Position numbers and translations under genes: made by a program
The notes under the pieces: model-generated
Database searches by the model: none
Told to the model about the DNA's origin: nothing
Seen by the model: only the letters and a program-made list of their open reading frames with translations
Shown here: piece by piece, positions 16,814 to 24,205 of the stretch
How the letters are laid out: every line of letters begins with the position of its first letter
How positions within the stretch are numbered: position 1 is the first letter of the stretch
Assembly (NCBI GenBank): GCA_964480915.1
Contig: CAYZRS010000067.1
Span: 1-25,050, forward strand
Direction: 5' to 3'
DNA length: 25,050 nucleotides
Source: CAWGCE01 sp964480915
GTDB taxonomy: Bacteria; Planctomycetota; Planctomycetia; Pirellulales; Pirellulaceae

Positions 16814-17638
16814 TTAAAATTCGGCCAGCCCCGAAAACAATGTCGCCGCCGTATTGTAGATCGCGTGCGTTAATACTGCAGCGATGATGTAGGTCGACGC
16901 GATCGCAATATTGGGGCGAGTCCGTTCGGCCATCGTTCGTTGCCAAACTTTTCGCAGTCCAAATGCGGAGATACAGGTACAACCGGTATGCAGCGCGACG
17001 CAGACGGTCCAACGCCAAGTGGCCAAGCCGGGCGTTGGATTGGGAATGTAGACGTTGAGGTACAGCAGGTTTTCAATCGCCGCAAAAACCAACCCTGACA
17101 TGATACCGCAAACGACGATCTGAGCCGGCGTCTTAAAGAAGAATGGCCGCTTTTCCACGACCCACAAAATAGACGCCGCTTTCATCACTTCTTCGACCAA
17201 GGGCCCGACGAGACAGATCATCATGACCGGTGGAATCGAATTGGTCGACTGAGTGAAGAATGTCCCCAGAACGGCCGCCGGACCGGAAATCGCCGCAACG
17301 ATCAGGCAAATCCACCAGCTCCGATTCGGCGAAGTCTCCTCTTCACCCTGCGTCAACCAACGATCGTACGTCAGGTCGCCTGCGGCGGGCGCGACGCCCA
17401 ACCCAGATGCAATGGCCGGCTCATCCCAAACCGAAGCCTCGAGCCGATCTTCTATCGATGGGGTCGCCCCGAGCGGATCCAATTCTTTTCCAGCGTGAGC
17501 TTCAGACGGATCGCTTTGGAAGTCTCCGCCGCGCAAGTGGGGCTCATTTTCGATCGCCGGGTCGGCACTCGGATCGAACTTCGGTGACGGCTCATCCGGT
17601 TCTTCATCCGATCGATAAGCCTCTTCCCACTTCGCCAT
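16814..17638 (-). CDS. PrsW-family intramembrane metalloprotease
   Basis: A 274-residue membrane protein. Residues 1 to about 105 are soluble, acidic and proline-rich. About seven hydrophobic segments follow. The family motifs are present: GPLVEEVMKA (the EExxK-type Glu pair) near residue 147, FAAIENLLYL near 183, a His in VALHTGC near 215 and a second His in LTHAIYN near 259. In Bacillus PrsW makes the site-1 cut in an anti-sigma factor; the superfamily also includes CAAX-type proteases. It starts two bases after the stop of the membrane-anchored YbjQ gene, so the two are translated from one message. No sigma or anti-sigma gene is adjacent. Protease family clear, target unknown. Confidence 0.87.
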   Translation of the reverse strand: MAKWEEAYRSDEEPDEPSPKFDPSADPAIENEPHLRGGDFQSDPSEAHAGKELDPLGATPSIEDRLEASVWDEPAIASGLGVAPAAGDLTYDRWLTQGEEETSPNRSWWICLIVAAISGPAAVLGTFFTQSTNSIPPVMMICLVGPLVEEVMKAASILWVVEKRPFFFKTPAQIVVCGIMSGLVFAAIENLLYLNVYIPNPTPGLATWRWTVCVALHTGCTCISAFGLRKVWQRTMAERTRPNIAIASTYIIAAVLTHAIYNTAATLFSGLAEF

Positions 17639-17640
17639 GA

Positions 17641-18153
17641 TTACGCTCGAAGCCCCGGGTCACGGGGTAGTGGCGGCACGTTGGGCCTAGCTGTCGGAGC
17701 CGCAATGCTGGTGTCATACGCGGTCGCCCAGGCGATGATCGACGCCATCGCATTCGCTTTGCGACTCATGCCTCCAACACTCGCTGTGTTCATGCGCAAG
17801 TTGCAGATCGCATTGTAACCATGGCTTTGTGCCTGCTCGACCAACCGGAGGTGAGCCTCGCGGCGAGCCCGATCAAGCATACGCTCGAAGCTTTTCACTT
17901 CGCCTCCAAACAGATTTCTCAGCCCGGCAGCGAATGTCTTAAAGTAGTCACTAGCAATCACGACCTCGCTGACGATTAACAGCGGCGGTTTGCCTTGCGG
18001 GCTTGGCTGCAGAAAGGACTTAACCTGAGTCGCCACGAATCCGCGTGTTGCCTGTTCACGCGCTTCGAGTCGCCGATAGTGGCGCCGTTCGGACCAGCCA
18101 CCGATAAAGAATCCCAGTGAAATCAGAATCAAAAAGAAAATTAGTTGCGGCAT
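17641..18153 (-). CDS. Membrane-anchored YbjQ-family (UPF0145) protein
   Basis: A 170-residue protein. Residues 3-20 form one hydrophobic helix, followed by a basic segment (RRHYRRLEAR), so the domain is probably held at the inner membrane facing the cytoplasm. Residues 58 to about 150 are a YbjQ-type domain: SEVVIASDYFKTF, LRNLFGGEVKSFERML, and a late NAICNLRM. YbjQ proteins form pentameric rings, were labelled heavy-metal-binding by similarity, and have no settled function. The carboxyl end is proline-rich. ATG 18153 has AAGG seven bases upstream. It is the middle gene of a ybjQ, anchored ybjQ, prsW set, and is clearly a diverged paralogue of the soluble protein before it. Confidence 0.82.
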   Translation of the reverse strand: MPQLIFFLILISLGFFIGGWSERRHYRRLEAREQATRGFVATQVKSFLQPSPQGKPPLLIVSEVVIASDYFKTFAAGLRNLFGGEVKSFERMLDRARREAHLRLVEQAQSHGYNAICNLRMNTASVGGMSRKANAMASIIAWATAYDTSIAAPTARPNVPPLPRDPGLRA

Positions 18154-18198
18154 AACGTGACCTTGGTAGCGGGCAATGTTGTCTGCAAAGAGTCAAAG

Positions 18199-18543
18199 CT
18201 ACTGCATCGGTGCTTGAGCTTGATTCGTCGGTACGAGGACCACGGCCGTTCCGTAGGCATACATTTCTGCTGCACCGGCAGTCACCGCAGAGGTCGTGAA
18301 TCGCACATTCAGAACGGCGTTGGCACCCAACTGATTCGCTTGAGCCAGCATTCGTTCAAGCGCCTGCCGCCGGGATTCGGTCAACAGTTCCGTGTAGCCT
18401 CGCAATTCTCCACCGACCAAGTTCTTAAAGGACGCTGCGATGTCGCGCCCCGCATGTTTGGCGCGCACGGTGTTCCCCTGCACGATGCCTTTGACTTGCT
18501 GGATATGAAACCCAGCAACTGAATCTGTGTTGACCACGATCAT
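18199..18543 (-). CDS. ybjQ: YbjQ-family (UPF0145) soluble protein
   Basis: A 114-residue cytoplasmic protein of the UPF0145 family. The family pattern is complete: an opening beta strand (IVVNTDSVAGF), VKGIVQGNTVRAK, the LVGGELRGYTELL segment, and GANAVLNVRF followed by a Gly/Ala-rich strand ending in GTAVVL. Family length is about 105-115, so it is full length. ATG 18543 has GGGAG six bases upstream. It lies 45 bases before the membrane-anchored paralogue and 45 bases after the cysteine desulfurase, all on minus, so all four may be co-transcribed. Function of the family is not established; a metal-binding role has been proposed from sequence only. Confidence 0.9.
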   Translation of the reverse strand: MIVVNTDSVAGFHIQQVKGIVQGNTVRAKHAGRDIAASFKNLVGGELRGYTELLTESRRQALERMLAQANQLGANAVLNVRFTTSAVTAGAAEMYAYGTAVVLVPTNQAQAPMQ

Positions 18544-18588
18544 GAAATGCTCCCATTTTCAGTTCGATGCCAAAATTGGCATGGACCG

Positions 18589-19779
18589 TTAAGCCGTGTT
18601 GCCGAGTTTCCTTAAACGGCCCACAGTCTCCGTCACCAACTCAACGGCGATATCGATATGCTCGGGTGTGTTGAATTTTCCCAAGCCGAAACGCAGACTA
18701 CTACGTGTGAGGTCTTCGCTCAATCCGAGCGCTCGCAAAACGTGGCTGGGCTCAGGATTGGCCGAAGTACAGGCACTGCCACTCGACACGGCAATCCGCT
18801 TCATGCCCAACATCAAGGCCTCACCATCGACACCTGCAAAACTGATATTCAAATTATTCGACAATCGAATCGCCGGGTCGGTTAGGATCGGACCGTTGAG
18901 CTCAGCATCGTCGACATTCTCCATCAGCCTGCGATAGAGTTCGTCGCGCAAGTCGCCTTGCCGTTTGGCTTCCATTTCCAATTCGTCGCAGGCGAACCGC
19001 ATGGCGGCGCCAAACCCGACAATGCCCGGTACGTTCAAGGTACCACTCCGCAGCCCATTCTCTTGGCCACCGCCGTCAATCTGTGGCGTCAATCGTACAT
19101 GAGGCGACCGTTTCCTGACAAAGAGAGCTCCGACGCCTTTCGGACCGTAGACCTTGTGAGCCGAAAAACTCATCAGATCAACATCCAGCTTTGTCACGTC
19201 GACCGGAATCCGCCCGACTGCCTGCGTCGCATCGGTGTGGAGGAAGACGCCGCGCTCCTTGCAGATTCCCGCAATCTCTGCGAGCGGCAGCAGCACACCA
19301 ATTTCATTGTTGGCCAACATGACCGACACAAGCACCGTATCGTCACGGATCGCATCGGCGACCTGCTGCGGTTCAATCCACCCGGCGTCTGCTTGTCCCT
19401 GCTGCCGAGGCTGCAGATAAGTGACCTCGGTCCCACCGCGAGCTAACCGAGCCAGCGGGTCGAGCACTGCCTTGTGTTCCGTCGCAACGGTAACAACGTG
19501 ATTGCCCTTGCGTCGATTCCGCTCCAGGATTCCCCGCAGCGCCAGATTATTGCTTTCGGTCGCACCGCTCGTAAACACAATTTCGCGATCACTGGCTCCG
19601 ATCGCAGCAGCGATCGTTTCGCGTGCTTCCTCGACCGCATCGCGAGCCGCCCATCCCATCCGGTGGCTGGTGCTGCCCGCATTCCCGTAGTTCTCCGTCA
19701 TCGCACGCAGCACCTCATCTGCCACCCGCGGATCAACCTGCGTGGTCGAGTGATTGTCGAGGTAAACGATATCGACCAA
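18589..19779 (-). CDS. iscS: Cysteine desulfurase (IscS/NifS family)
   Basis: A pyridoxal-phosphate enzyme that takes sulfur from cysteine for Fe-S clusters and tRNA thiolation. With the start used here (396 residues) the N-terminal YLDNHSTTQ is at residues 6-14, the PLP-stacking His in TEHKAV at 102, the PLP lysine in SAHKVYGPKG at 209 and the catalytic Cys in SSGSACTS at 337. The catalytic loop is of the long IscS type. There is no ATG or GTG near the start; the TTG at 19779 has GGA about six bases upstream and gives the usual family start, while the TTG at 19839 adds 20 residues without a ribosome-binding site. The start is therefore tentative. It heads a minus-strand run with the YbjQ and PrsW genes; no IscU scaffold is adjacent. 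Confidence 0.92.
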   Translation of the reverse strand: MVDIVYLDNHSTTQVDPRVADEVLRAMTENYGNAGSTSHRMGWAARDAVEEARETIAAAIGASDREIVFTSGATESNNLALRGILERNRRKGNHVVTVATEHKAVLDPLARLARGGTEVTYLQPRQQGQADAGWIEPQQVADAIRDDTVLVSVMLANNEIGVLLPLAEIAGICKERGVFLHTDATQAVGRIPVDVTKLDVDLMSFSAHKVYGPKGVGALFVRKRSPHVRLTPQIDGGGQENGLRSGTLNVPGIVGFGAAMRFACDELEMEAKRQGDLRDELYRRLMENVDDAELNGPILTDPAIRLSNNLNISFAGVDGEALMLGMKRIAVSSGSACTSANPEPSHVLRALGLSEDLTRSSLRFGLGKFNTPEHIDIAVELVTETVGRLRKLGNTA

Positions 19780-20205
19780 ATCAGTTTCCGTTTTTGTTAG
19801 CGCGAGGGATCGTCCAGAGACTCTAAATTGTAACGCCAAACGGGACGACTCGAAGGCCGTTTCAAAATGAAGGCATCGTTGAGAAGAGACGCCGGCTCCG
19901 AGGACGTCTCATCCGCCCACATGCCCTGCCGTCCTGCCTTTTTGCCAACCATTCGGCCAGGAAATCGCCTGCGGCATGATGATACTGTGGCTTCTTCGGT
20001 TTATCGGCGGTGCCTCATCGTATCCAAGAAGCGCTTAAAATACCTGTCACTCACGGACCATGACCGAAGTTGGCACAGGTTCCCCAGCGTGAAGTGCGCT
20101 AGAGGTGAAGCGGCCCGTTAGTCCGGTCGGCGGCGTGCTTCGTCTCGGGCCTTAGGTGTCGGCCCACGACGCTTGAAACCAGGCAGCATTCCCAACAGCG
20201 AAATG
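19780..20205. other. Intergenic region upstream of iscS
   Basis: About 420 bases without a gene I can support; the one frame of 84 codons on plus has no ribosome-binding site and a composition typical of chance. A 9-pair hairpin with a symmetric two-base internal loop lies at 20141-20171 (CGTC with GACG and GGGCC with GGCCC), placed after the Nudix-like gene, and may be its terminator, though no T tract follows. A promoter for iscS is expected here but no clear hexamer pair was found. Confidence 0.4.
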
Positions 20206-20823
20206 CTATCCGTATAACGCTTGCAGGCAGATACTGGACCAGCTTTCCATGCGGTCAAGTTTCGACATCAATTCGACAACCGGCAGGAAACCGGCGTCCA
20301 AGATGTCTTCTTCGCGCGGCTTCACATTCGGTTCAGCGACGCGAAACACGTGCACAACACCCAGGTGGACTTTACCGACTTCCGTTTCGTCGTCGTTGAT
20401 CATGCCGGCGACCGTTTGTACGTATTCGGTCTCAATAATGACCTCTTCATCCAGTTCGCGACGCATGCCCTCTTCGTAGGTTTCCGTATAGTCGTCGCGA
20501 TGGTCCAACGTCGAAATGTGACCGCCGATGCCGACGCTCATCTTGCTACGCAGCCGTGCCTCACCCTGCCCTTTGCCGCGTGTGTATTGAAAGACGCTGA
20601 CTTCGCCCGCCGCATCGGTATGTTCGAAAACGACGTAGGGAATCAGTTGCTTGAAAGAAGGGTCCTCTTCCATTTCACCGCGTGGACGGTAGCTAATGAA
20701 CTTGCCATCCAACAATCCGCTGAGATACGGTTCGACGGTCGGACTAAAGCCCTGAAAATAACCGATCTTGTGAAACTCTTCCGTGGGCACAACAAGTACG
20801 CGTTCGGCTTGCACTGTCGACAT
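20206..20823 (-). CDS. Nudix-like protein with a deviant Nudix box
   Basis: A 205-residue cytoplasmic protein. Residues 101-130 resemble a Nudix box, the motif of enzymes that hydrolyse nucleoside diphosphates linked to other groups: Glu114, then seven residues, then RELDEEV at 122-128. Two canonical glycines are not where expected: the first is at 101 instead of 108, and the one after the last Glu pair is replaced by Ile129. The core acids that bind metal are kept, so activity is possible with a loop insertion. The N-terminal 90 residues (VLVVPTEEFHKIGYFQGF) are not a Nudix part I can name. ATG 20823 has GGGGAGA five to six bases upstream. It lies downstream of queA on the same strand. Substrate unknown. 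Confidence 0.72.
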   Translation of the reverse strand: MSTVQAERVLVVPTEEFHKIGYFQGFSPTVEPYLSGLLDGKFISYRPRGEMEEDPSFKQLIPYVVFEHTDAAGEVSVFQYTRGKGQGEARLRSKMSVGIGGHISTLDHRDDYTETYEEGMRRELDEEVIIETEYVQTVAGMINDDETEVGKVHLGVVHVFRVAEPNVKPREEDILDAGFLPVVELMSKLDRMESWSSICLQALYG

Positions 20824-20960
20824 CCGTTTCTCCCCTGATTTCAGCTTCACGACCCTCAAGGGCCGCCTCGATCGACGATTATACGGCGTCCTTCGCCATC
20901 AACCAGTACAGCGACCGGCCGACAAGCCCTCCATCAAGCGGCGGAGGCAGCCCCTGAACC

Positions 20961-21005
20961 GACGGAGCGACTTTCCCAGGTTGATCCTGCCGACTGGGCT
21001 CCGTC
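20961..21005. terminator. Imperfect hairpin after queA
   Basis: Eight pairs (20961-20968 with 20998-21005) and four further pairs inside (CCAG with CTGG) enclose a 14-base loop, with a seven-base bulge on one side. It lies 18 bases downstream of the queA stop on the minus strand, before the Nudix-like gene. No T tract is seen, so terminator function is tentative. Confidence 0.35.
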
Positions 21006-21023
21006 ACAGGAGGAGCGACGATG

Positions 21024-22067
<1,044 letters not shown>

Positions 22068-22179
22068 CACTCTCGGCTCTTCAATGTCAGGGCTCCATCG
22101 CAAAAATCGTCACGCCTCATGTCGGCTCGACGAACGGCCTTCACTTTAACGATCACCGGCAGACGCCGATAGCTGAAGA

Positions 22180-22845
22180 TCAGCGGGCGGCGGTCGGCGA
22201 CTTGCCGTCCCACAACGAAAGGACGGCGTAGACGGCGGCCATGTAACCGGCCAGCACAATATTGACCAAGACGCCCTGGATCAACGTCGTCGCGAAAACG
22301 GCCGGAAAAACTTGCGCAGGATCGGCGACCGAGTCAGCTCTCATTTGCATGATCGGGCCGGTAAAGTGGCTCACAATCCCAATACTGAGGATCCCAAACC
22401 AAAGATCGACCATGAGTCCGACCGGCACGATGATCGAGATAACAAGCCGCGTTCCATAACCAATCCTGAGTGCCGTGCGCAAGCGACGGTTCTGCGAAAT
22501 GACATGTCGGATGTACGTGACGTCGGCATAGGTGTAGGCGACGACGAAACAGAGAATCCCTAACACCATGGCGCTGACATGAGCGAACGTACTGCCAGTC
22601 ATCAGCCCGGCCCAAAAGCTGGGAACCGCACTCACATAGCAGATCGCACCCCATTTCATGAACGATTTGGCGACGCCGGTCGATACCAACGAATCGGGCT
22701 CTCTGACATGTGGGTCGGCAACGGACGGCGCCGAATAGGGATTTGCAATTTCAGTCACAGGACGCCAATCAAGTTCTGCGGTTAGCCATACAGGAGCCAG
22801 TTCTCGGAGGCGAAACAAGTCATCGCCGGACTCGCCAGAGTTCAC
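22180..22845 (-). CDS. Unrecognised membrane protein
   Basis: I do not recognise this 221-residue protein. The first 60 residues are soluble and hydrophilic. Four hydrophobic segments follow: about 68-86, 90-108, 132-155 and 182-208. A basic stretch (SQNRRLRTALR) lies between the second and third, which suggests that this loop is cytoplasmic. No catalytic or binding motif is visible. The start is a GTG at 22845 with GGGGA about six bases upstream. It diverges from mraZ and may share a transcript with queA downstream. Codon use and base composition look like the neighbours, so there is no sign of recent transfer. Confidence 0.7.
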   Translation of the reverse strand: MNSGESGDDLFRLRELAPVWLTAELDWRPVTEIANPYSAPSVADPHVREPDSLVSTGVAKSFMKWGAICYVSAVPSFWAGLMTGSTFAHVSAMVLGILCFVVAYTYADVTYIRHVISQNRRLRTALRIGYGTRLVISIIVPVGLMVDLWFGILSIGIVSHFTGPIMQMRADSVADPAQVFPAVFATTLIQGVLVNIVLAGYMAAVYAVLSLWDGKSPTAAR

Positions 22846-23192
22846 CCTTCATCCCCAACCAAGCAATCCGCAACATGCTGCCCCGGTGACAACGTCGCTT
22901 CGAATGTGGTTGCGAAAATTATTCCCTGGCGCTGACTGCCAGATTATTCCTACGTCACAGCAATGGAAATGGTTGCCGAAAGCGACCAGAAAACACTACC
23001 AGTTGGTGCCTCAATCCGGCCGGCTACCACATAGGCGATTTGTGCCGTTTCTACGCGAATGCTCGTCCCTAATTCTCGAACTCCCACGGGCAGAAAAAAA
23101 CTTCCAGCCAGGAATTCCCCCACCACTGGAAAATGTCGTTTTTCCCGGGTTTCAACCACTTTATCACTTAAATCGATGCTCTTTAGGCAGTG
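22846..23192. other. Divergent gap between membrane-protein gene and mraZ
   Basis: No gene is supported in this stretch. It must carry the promoter of the minus-strand membrane protein and the upstream part of the mraZ control region. On the minus strand AGTGGTG occurs at 23121-23127, and AAGTGAT and AAGTGG at about 23155-23168; these resemble MraZ boxes in reverse orientation but are imperfectly spaced. Confidence 0.35.
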
Positions 23193-23220
23193 TTGACCTT
23201 GCCACATAAATGGTTATCTT
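23193..23220 (+). promoter_or_regulatory. Putative mraZ promoter
   Basis: TTGACC at 23193-23198 (five of six to the -35 consensus) is followed after 16 bases by TATCTT at 23215-23220 (four of six to the -10). The predicted start of transcription, about 23227, lies at the edge of the operator repeats, which is the arrangement expected for repression by MraZ. Confidence 0.6.
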
Positions 23221-23256
23221 AGGTGCTCAGTGGTGACGAGTGGTGAAAAGTGGTGA
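23219..23256 (+). promoter_or_regulatory. MraZ operator: 10-bp-phased AGTGGTGA repeats
   Basis: Three exact AGTGGTGA boxes lie at 23229-23236, 23239-23246 and 23249-23256, each separated by two bases, a 10-bp period. A fourth, half-degenerate box in the same phase (GGTG at 23222-23225) precedes them. MraZ is known to bind several GTGG-type direct repeats with this period in front of its own gene and to repress it. The last box ends three bases before the ATG, and its GGTGA is the only ribosome-binding-like sequence, so operator and ribosome-binding site coincide. Confidence 0.9.
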
Positions 23257-23259
23257 ACG

Positions 23260-23694
23260 ATGCTTCTGACTGGAACTTTTCGCCGCTCGGTGGATGCAAA
23301 ACAGCGAATTGCCGTGCCCAAACGGCTTCGCAGCGCAATGGAGGGGCAAGGGTTGTACTTGGCACCAGGCACCGACGGATCGTTGTCGCTCTACCCAGAG
23401 AAAGCCTTCACACGGATGGCGGATCGGTTATCCGAATCGTCACCAGCCGGACAGGATGTCCGAGCTTTCAGCCGCCTGTTTTTTGCACAGGCCGAAGGAG
23501 TGGAGGCGGATAGCCAAGGACGTTTTCGCGTACCGCCAACTTTGTTCGAACAGGCCGGCCTCAAGGATGAAGTCGTTTTGATCGGAGTCCGCGACCACAT
23601 TGAGATATGGGACGTCGAACGCTGGGATGCCTATTTCGCAGCCAAGCAAGAGAACTACGACCAGATTGCAGAGAAAGCCTTCGAAGCCGGTTAG
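23260..23694 (+). CDS. mraZ: Transcriptional regulator MraZ
   Basis: A 144-residue DNA-binding protein with two AbrB-like half-domains that assembles into an 8- or 12-subunit ring. Both signature motifs are present: DAKQR in the first half (near residue 12) and DSQGR in the second (near 85), each of the DxxxR type. It normally heads the division and cell-wall cluster and represses it. Here the next recognisable gene is on the opposite strand and no rsmH, ftsL, ftsI or mur gene follows within the window. ATG 23260 follows the operator directly; no canonical AGGAGG is seen. Reduced division clusters are known in planctomycetes, so separation is plausible rather than an assembly error. Confidence 0.96.
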   Translation: MLLTGTFRRSVDAKQRIAVPKRLRSAMEGQGLYLAPGTDGSLSLYPEKAFTRMADRLSESSPAGQDVRAFSRLFFAQAEGVEADSQGRFRVPPTLFEQAGLKDEVVLIGVRDHIEIWDVERWDAYFAAKQENYDQIAEKAFEAG

Positions 23695-23777
23695 TGCACG
23701 GAAGCGCGGCCGGTGTCGAAAGGCGCTCTACCAATGAATGGAATCAGAACGAGGCAACAAGGAGGCTAACTTCTACT

Positions 23778-23828
23778 ATGCCCGGGCCCAAAGGTGCTCG
23801 TAAGCAGACACTCGTCCTGGAATCTTGA
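23778..23828 (+). CDS. Candidate 16-residue small ORF with consensus ribosome-binding site
   Basis: ATG 23778 to TGA 23828 would encode MPGPKGARKQTLVLES. A seven-base consensus AAGGAGG lies at 23759-23765, 12 bases before the ATG, stronger than the site of most real genes in this window though slightly distant. The stop codon lies two bases before a dense chain of hairpins. It could be a leader peptide, a tiny basic protein, a remnant of a longer gene, or chance. No homologue is known to me. No own promoter is evident, so it would be read from the mraZ transcript. Confidence 0.35.
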   Translation: MPGPKGARKQTLVLES

Positions 23829-23830
23829 GG

Positions 23831-24094
23831 GTACGGAAGGATCCGTGCTTTCGTTTCGGAACGAGGACAACACGTCCGCTCGTCGTTCGTCATGCGCGGA
23901 GACGAAGCACGCATTCCGCGGCCACCGGAGGCGTGCAGGTTAGTGGAAACCCCAGAATCCACTGACCAATATCCGCGAGTATTAGGGGACGGATCCCCTG
24001 AGCTACGAACTGCGGAGTTGACTCGCCCCACGAGTTGATTCCGCCGGCAGAATCCCATAACGGGCGCAAGGATTGCGCCCATGGGACCCTGCCG
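23831..24094 (+). ncRNA. Candidate structured non-coding RNA
   Basis: At least seven hairpins fill these 264 bases: 23861-23883; 23907-23936 (GCACGC with GCGTGC, inner TCCG with CGGA); 23938-23967 (ten pairs, one T-G); 23968-23983; 23984-23999 (AGGGGA with TCCCCT); 24012-24044 (two 5-bp helices across a 4x4 internal loop); and 24045-24094 (6+5+8 pairs, GGA loop). The third, fourth and fifth follow each other with no unpaired base, and so do the last two. No frame looks coding. I see none of the landmark sequences of RNase P RNA, tmRNA or SRP RNA. Plus orientation is preferred because a minus-strand terminator stands between this block and the gene on its right. The 3' end is not defined, as no T tract follows. 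Function unknown. Confidence 0.4.
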
Positions 24095-24121
24095 TCCCTG
24101 GTGACGTGCAACTCAAAATGC

Positions 24122-24155
24122 AAAAAAACGCCCGACCCCGTTTCCGAGGCCGAGC
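24122..24155 (-). terminator. Intrinsic terminator of the PEP-CTERM gene
   Basis: On the minus strand an 11-bp stem with some G-T pairs (24145-24155 with 24130-24140) closes a GAAA tetraloop and is followed, after one base, by seven T (24128-24122). It lies about 50 bases after the stop of the PEP-CTERM gene. Confidence 0.93.
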
Positions 24156-24205
24156 TTCACAAACCGATTTCATGTTGGCGATTCGCATCATGCCAACGAC
24201 TTCTG

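Noticed and set aside
19867..20121. 84-codon frame on plus upstream of iscS
   Set aside because: No ribosome-binding site, no domain, and arginine/serine-rich composition typical of chance frames in GC-rich DNA.
20976..20992. GGTTGATCCTGCC, identical to part of the start of eukaryotic small-subunit rRNA
   Set aside because: Only about 13 bases match, with no rRNA-like sequence on either side; it lies inside a hairpin loop between queA and the Nudix-like gene. Treated as coincidence.
23744..24082. 112-codon open frame on minus across the hairpin block
   Set aside because: No recognisable motif, erratic composition, and it covers the small ORF and the inverted repeats; the open frame is likely accidental.
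23831..24094. The hairpin block as 6S RNA, RNase P RNA, tmRNA or SRP RNA
   Set aside because: A TCCCCTGAGC stretch at 23994-24003 recalls a segment of E. coli 6S RNA, but the block is a chain of separate hairpins rather than a rod with a central bubble, and the landmark sequences of the other RNAs are absent.
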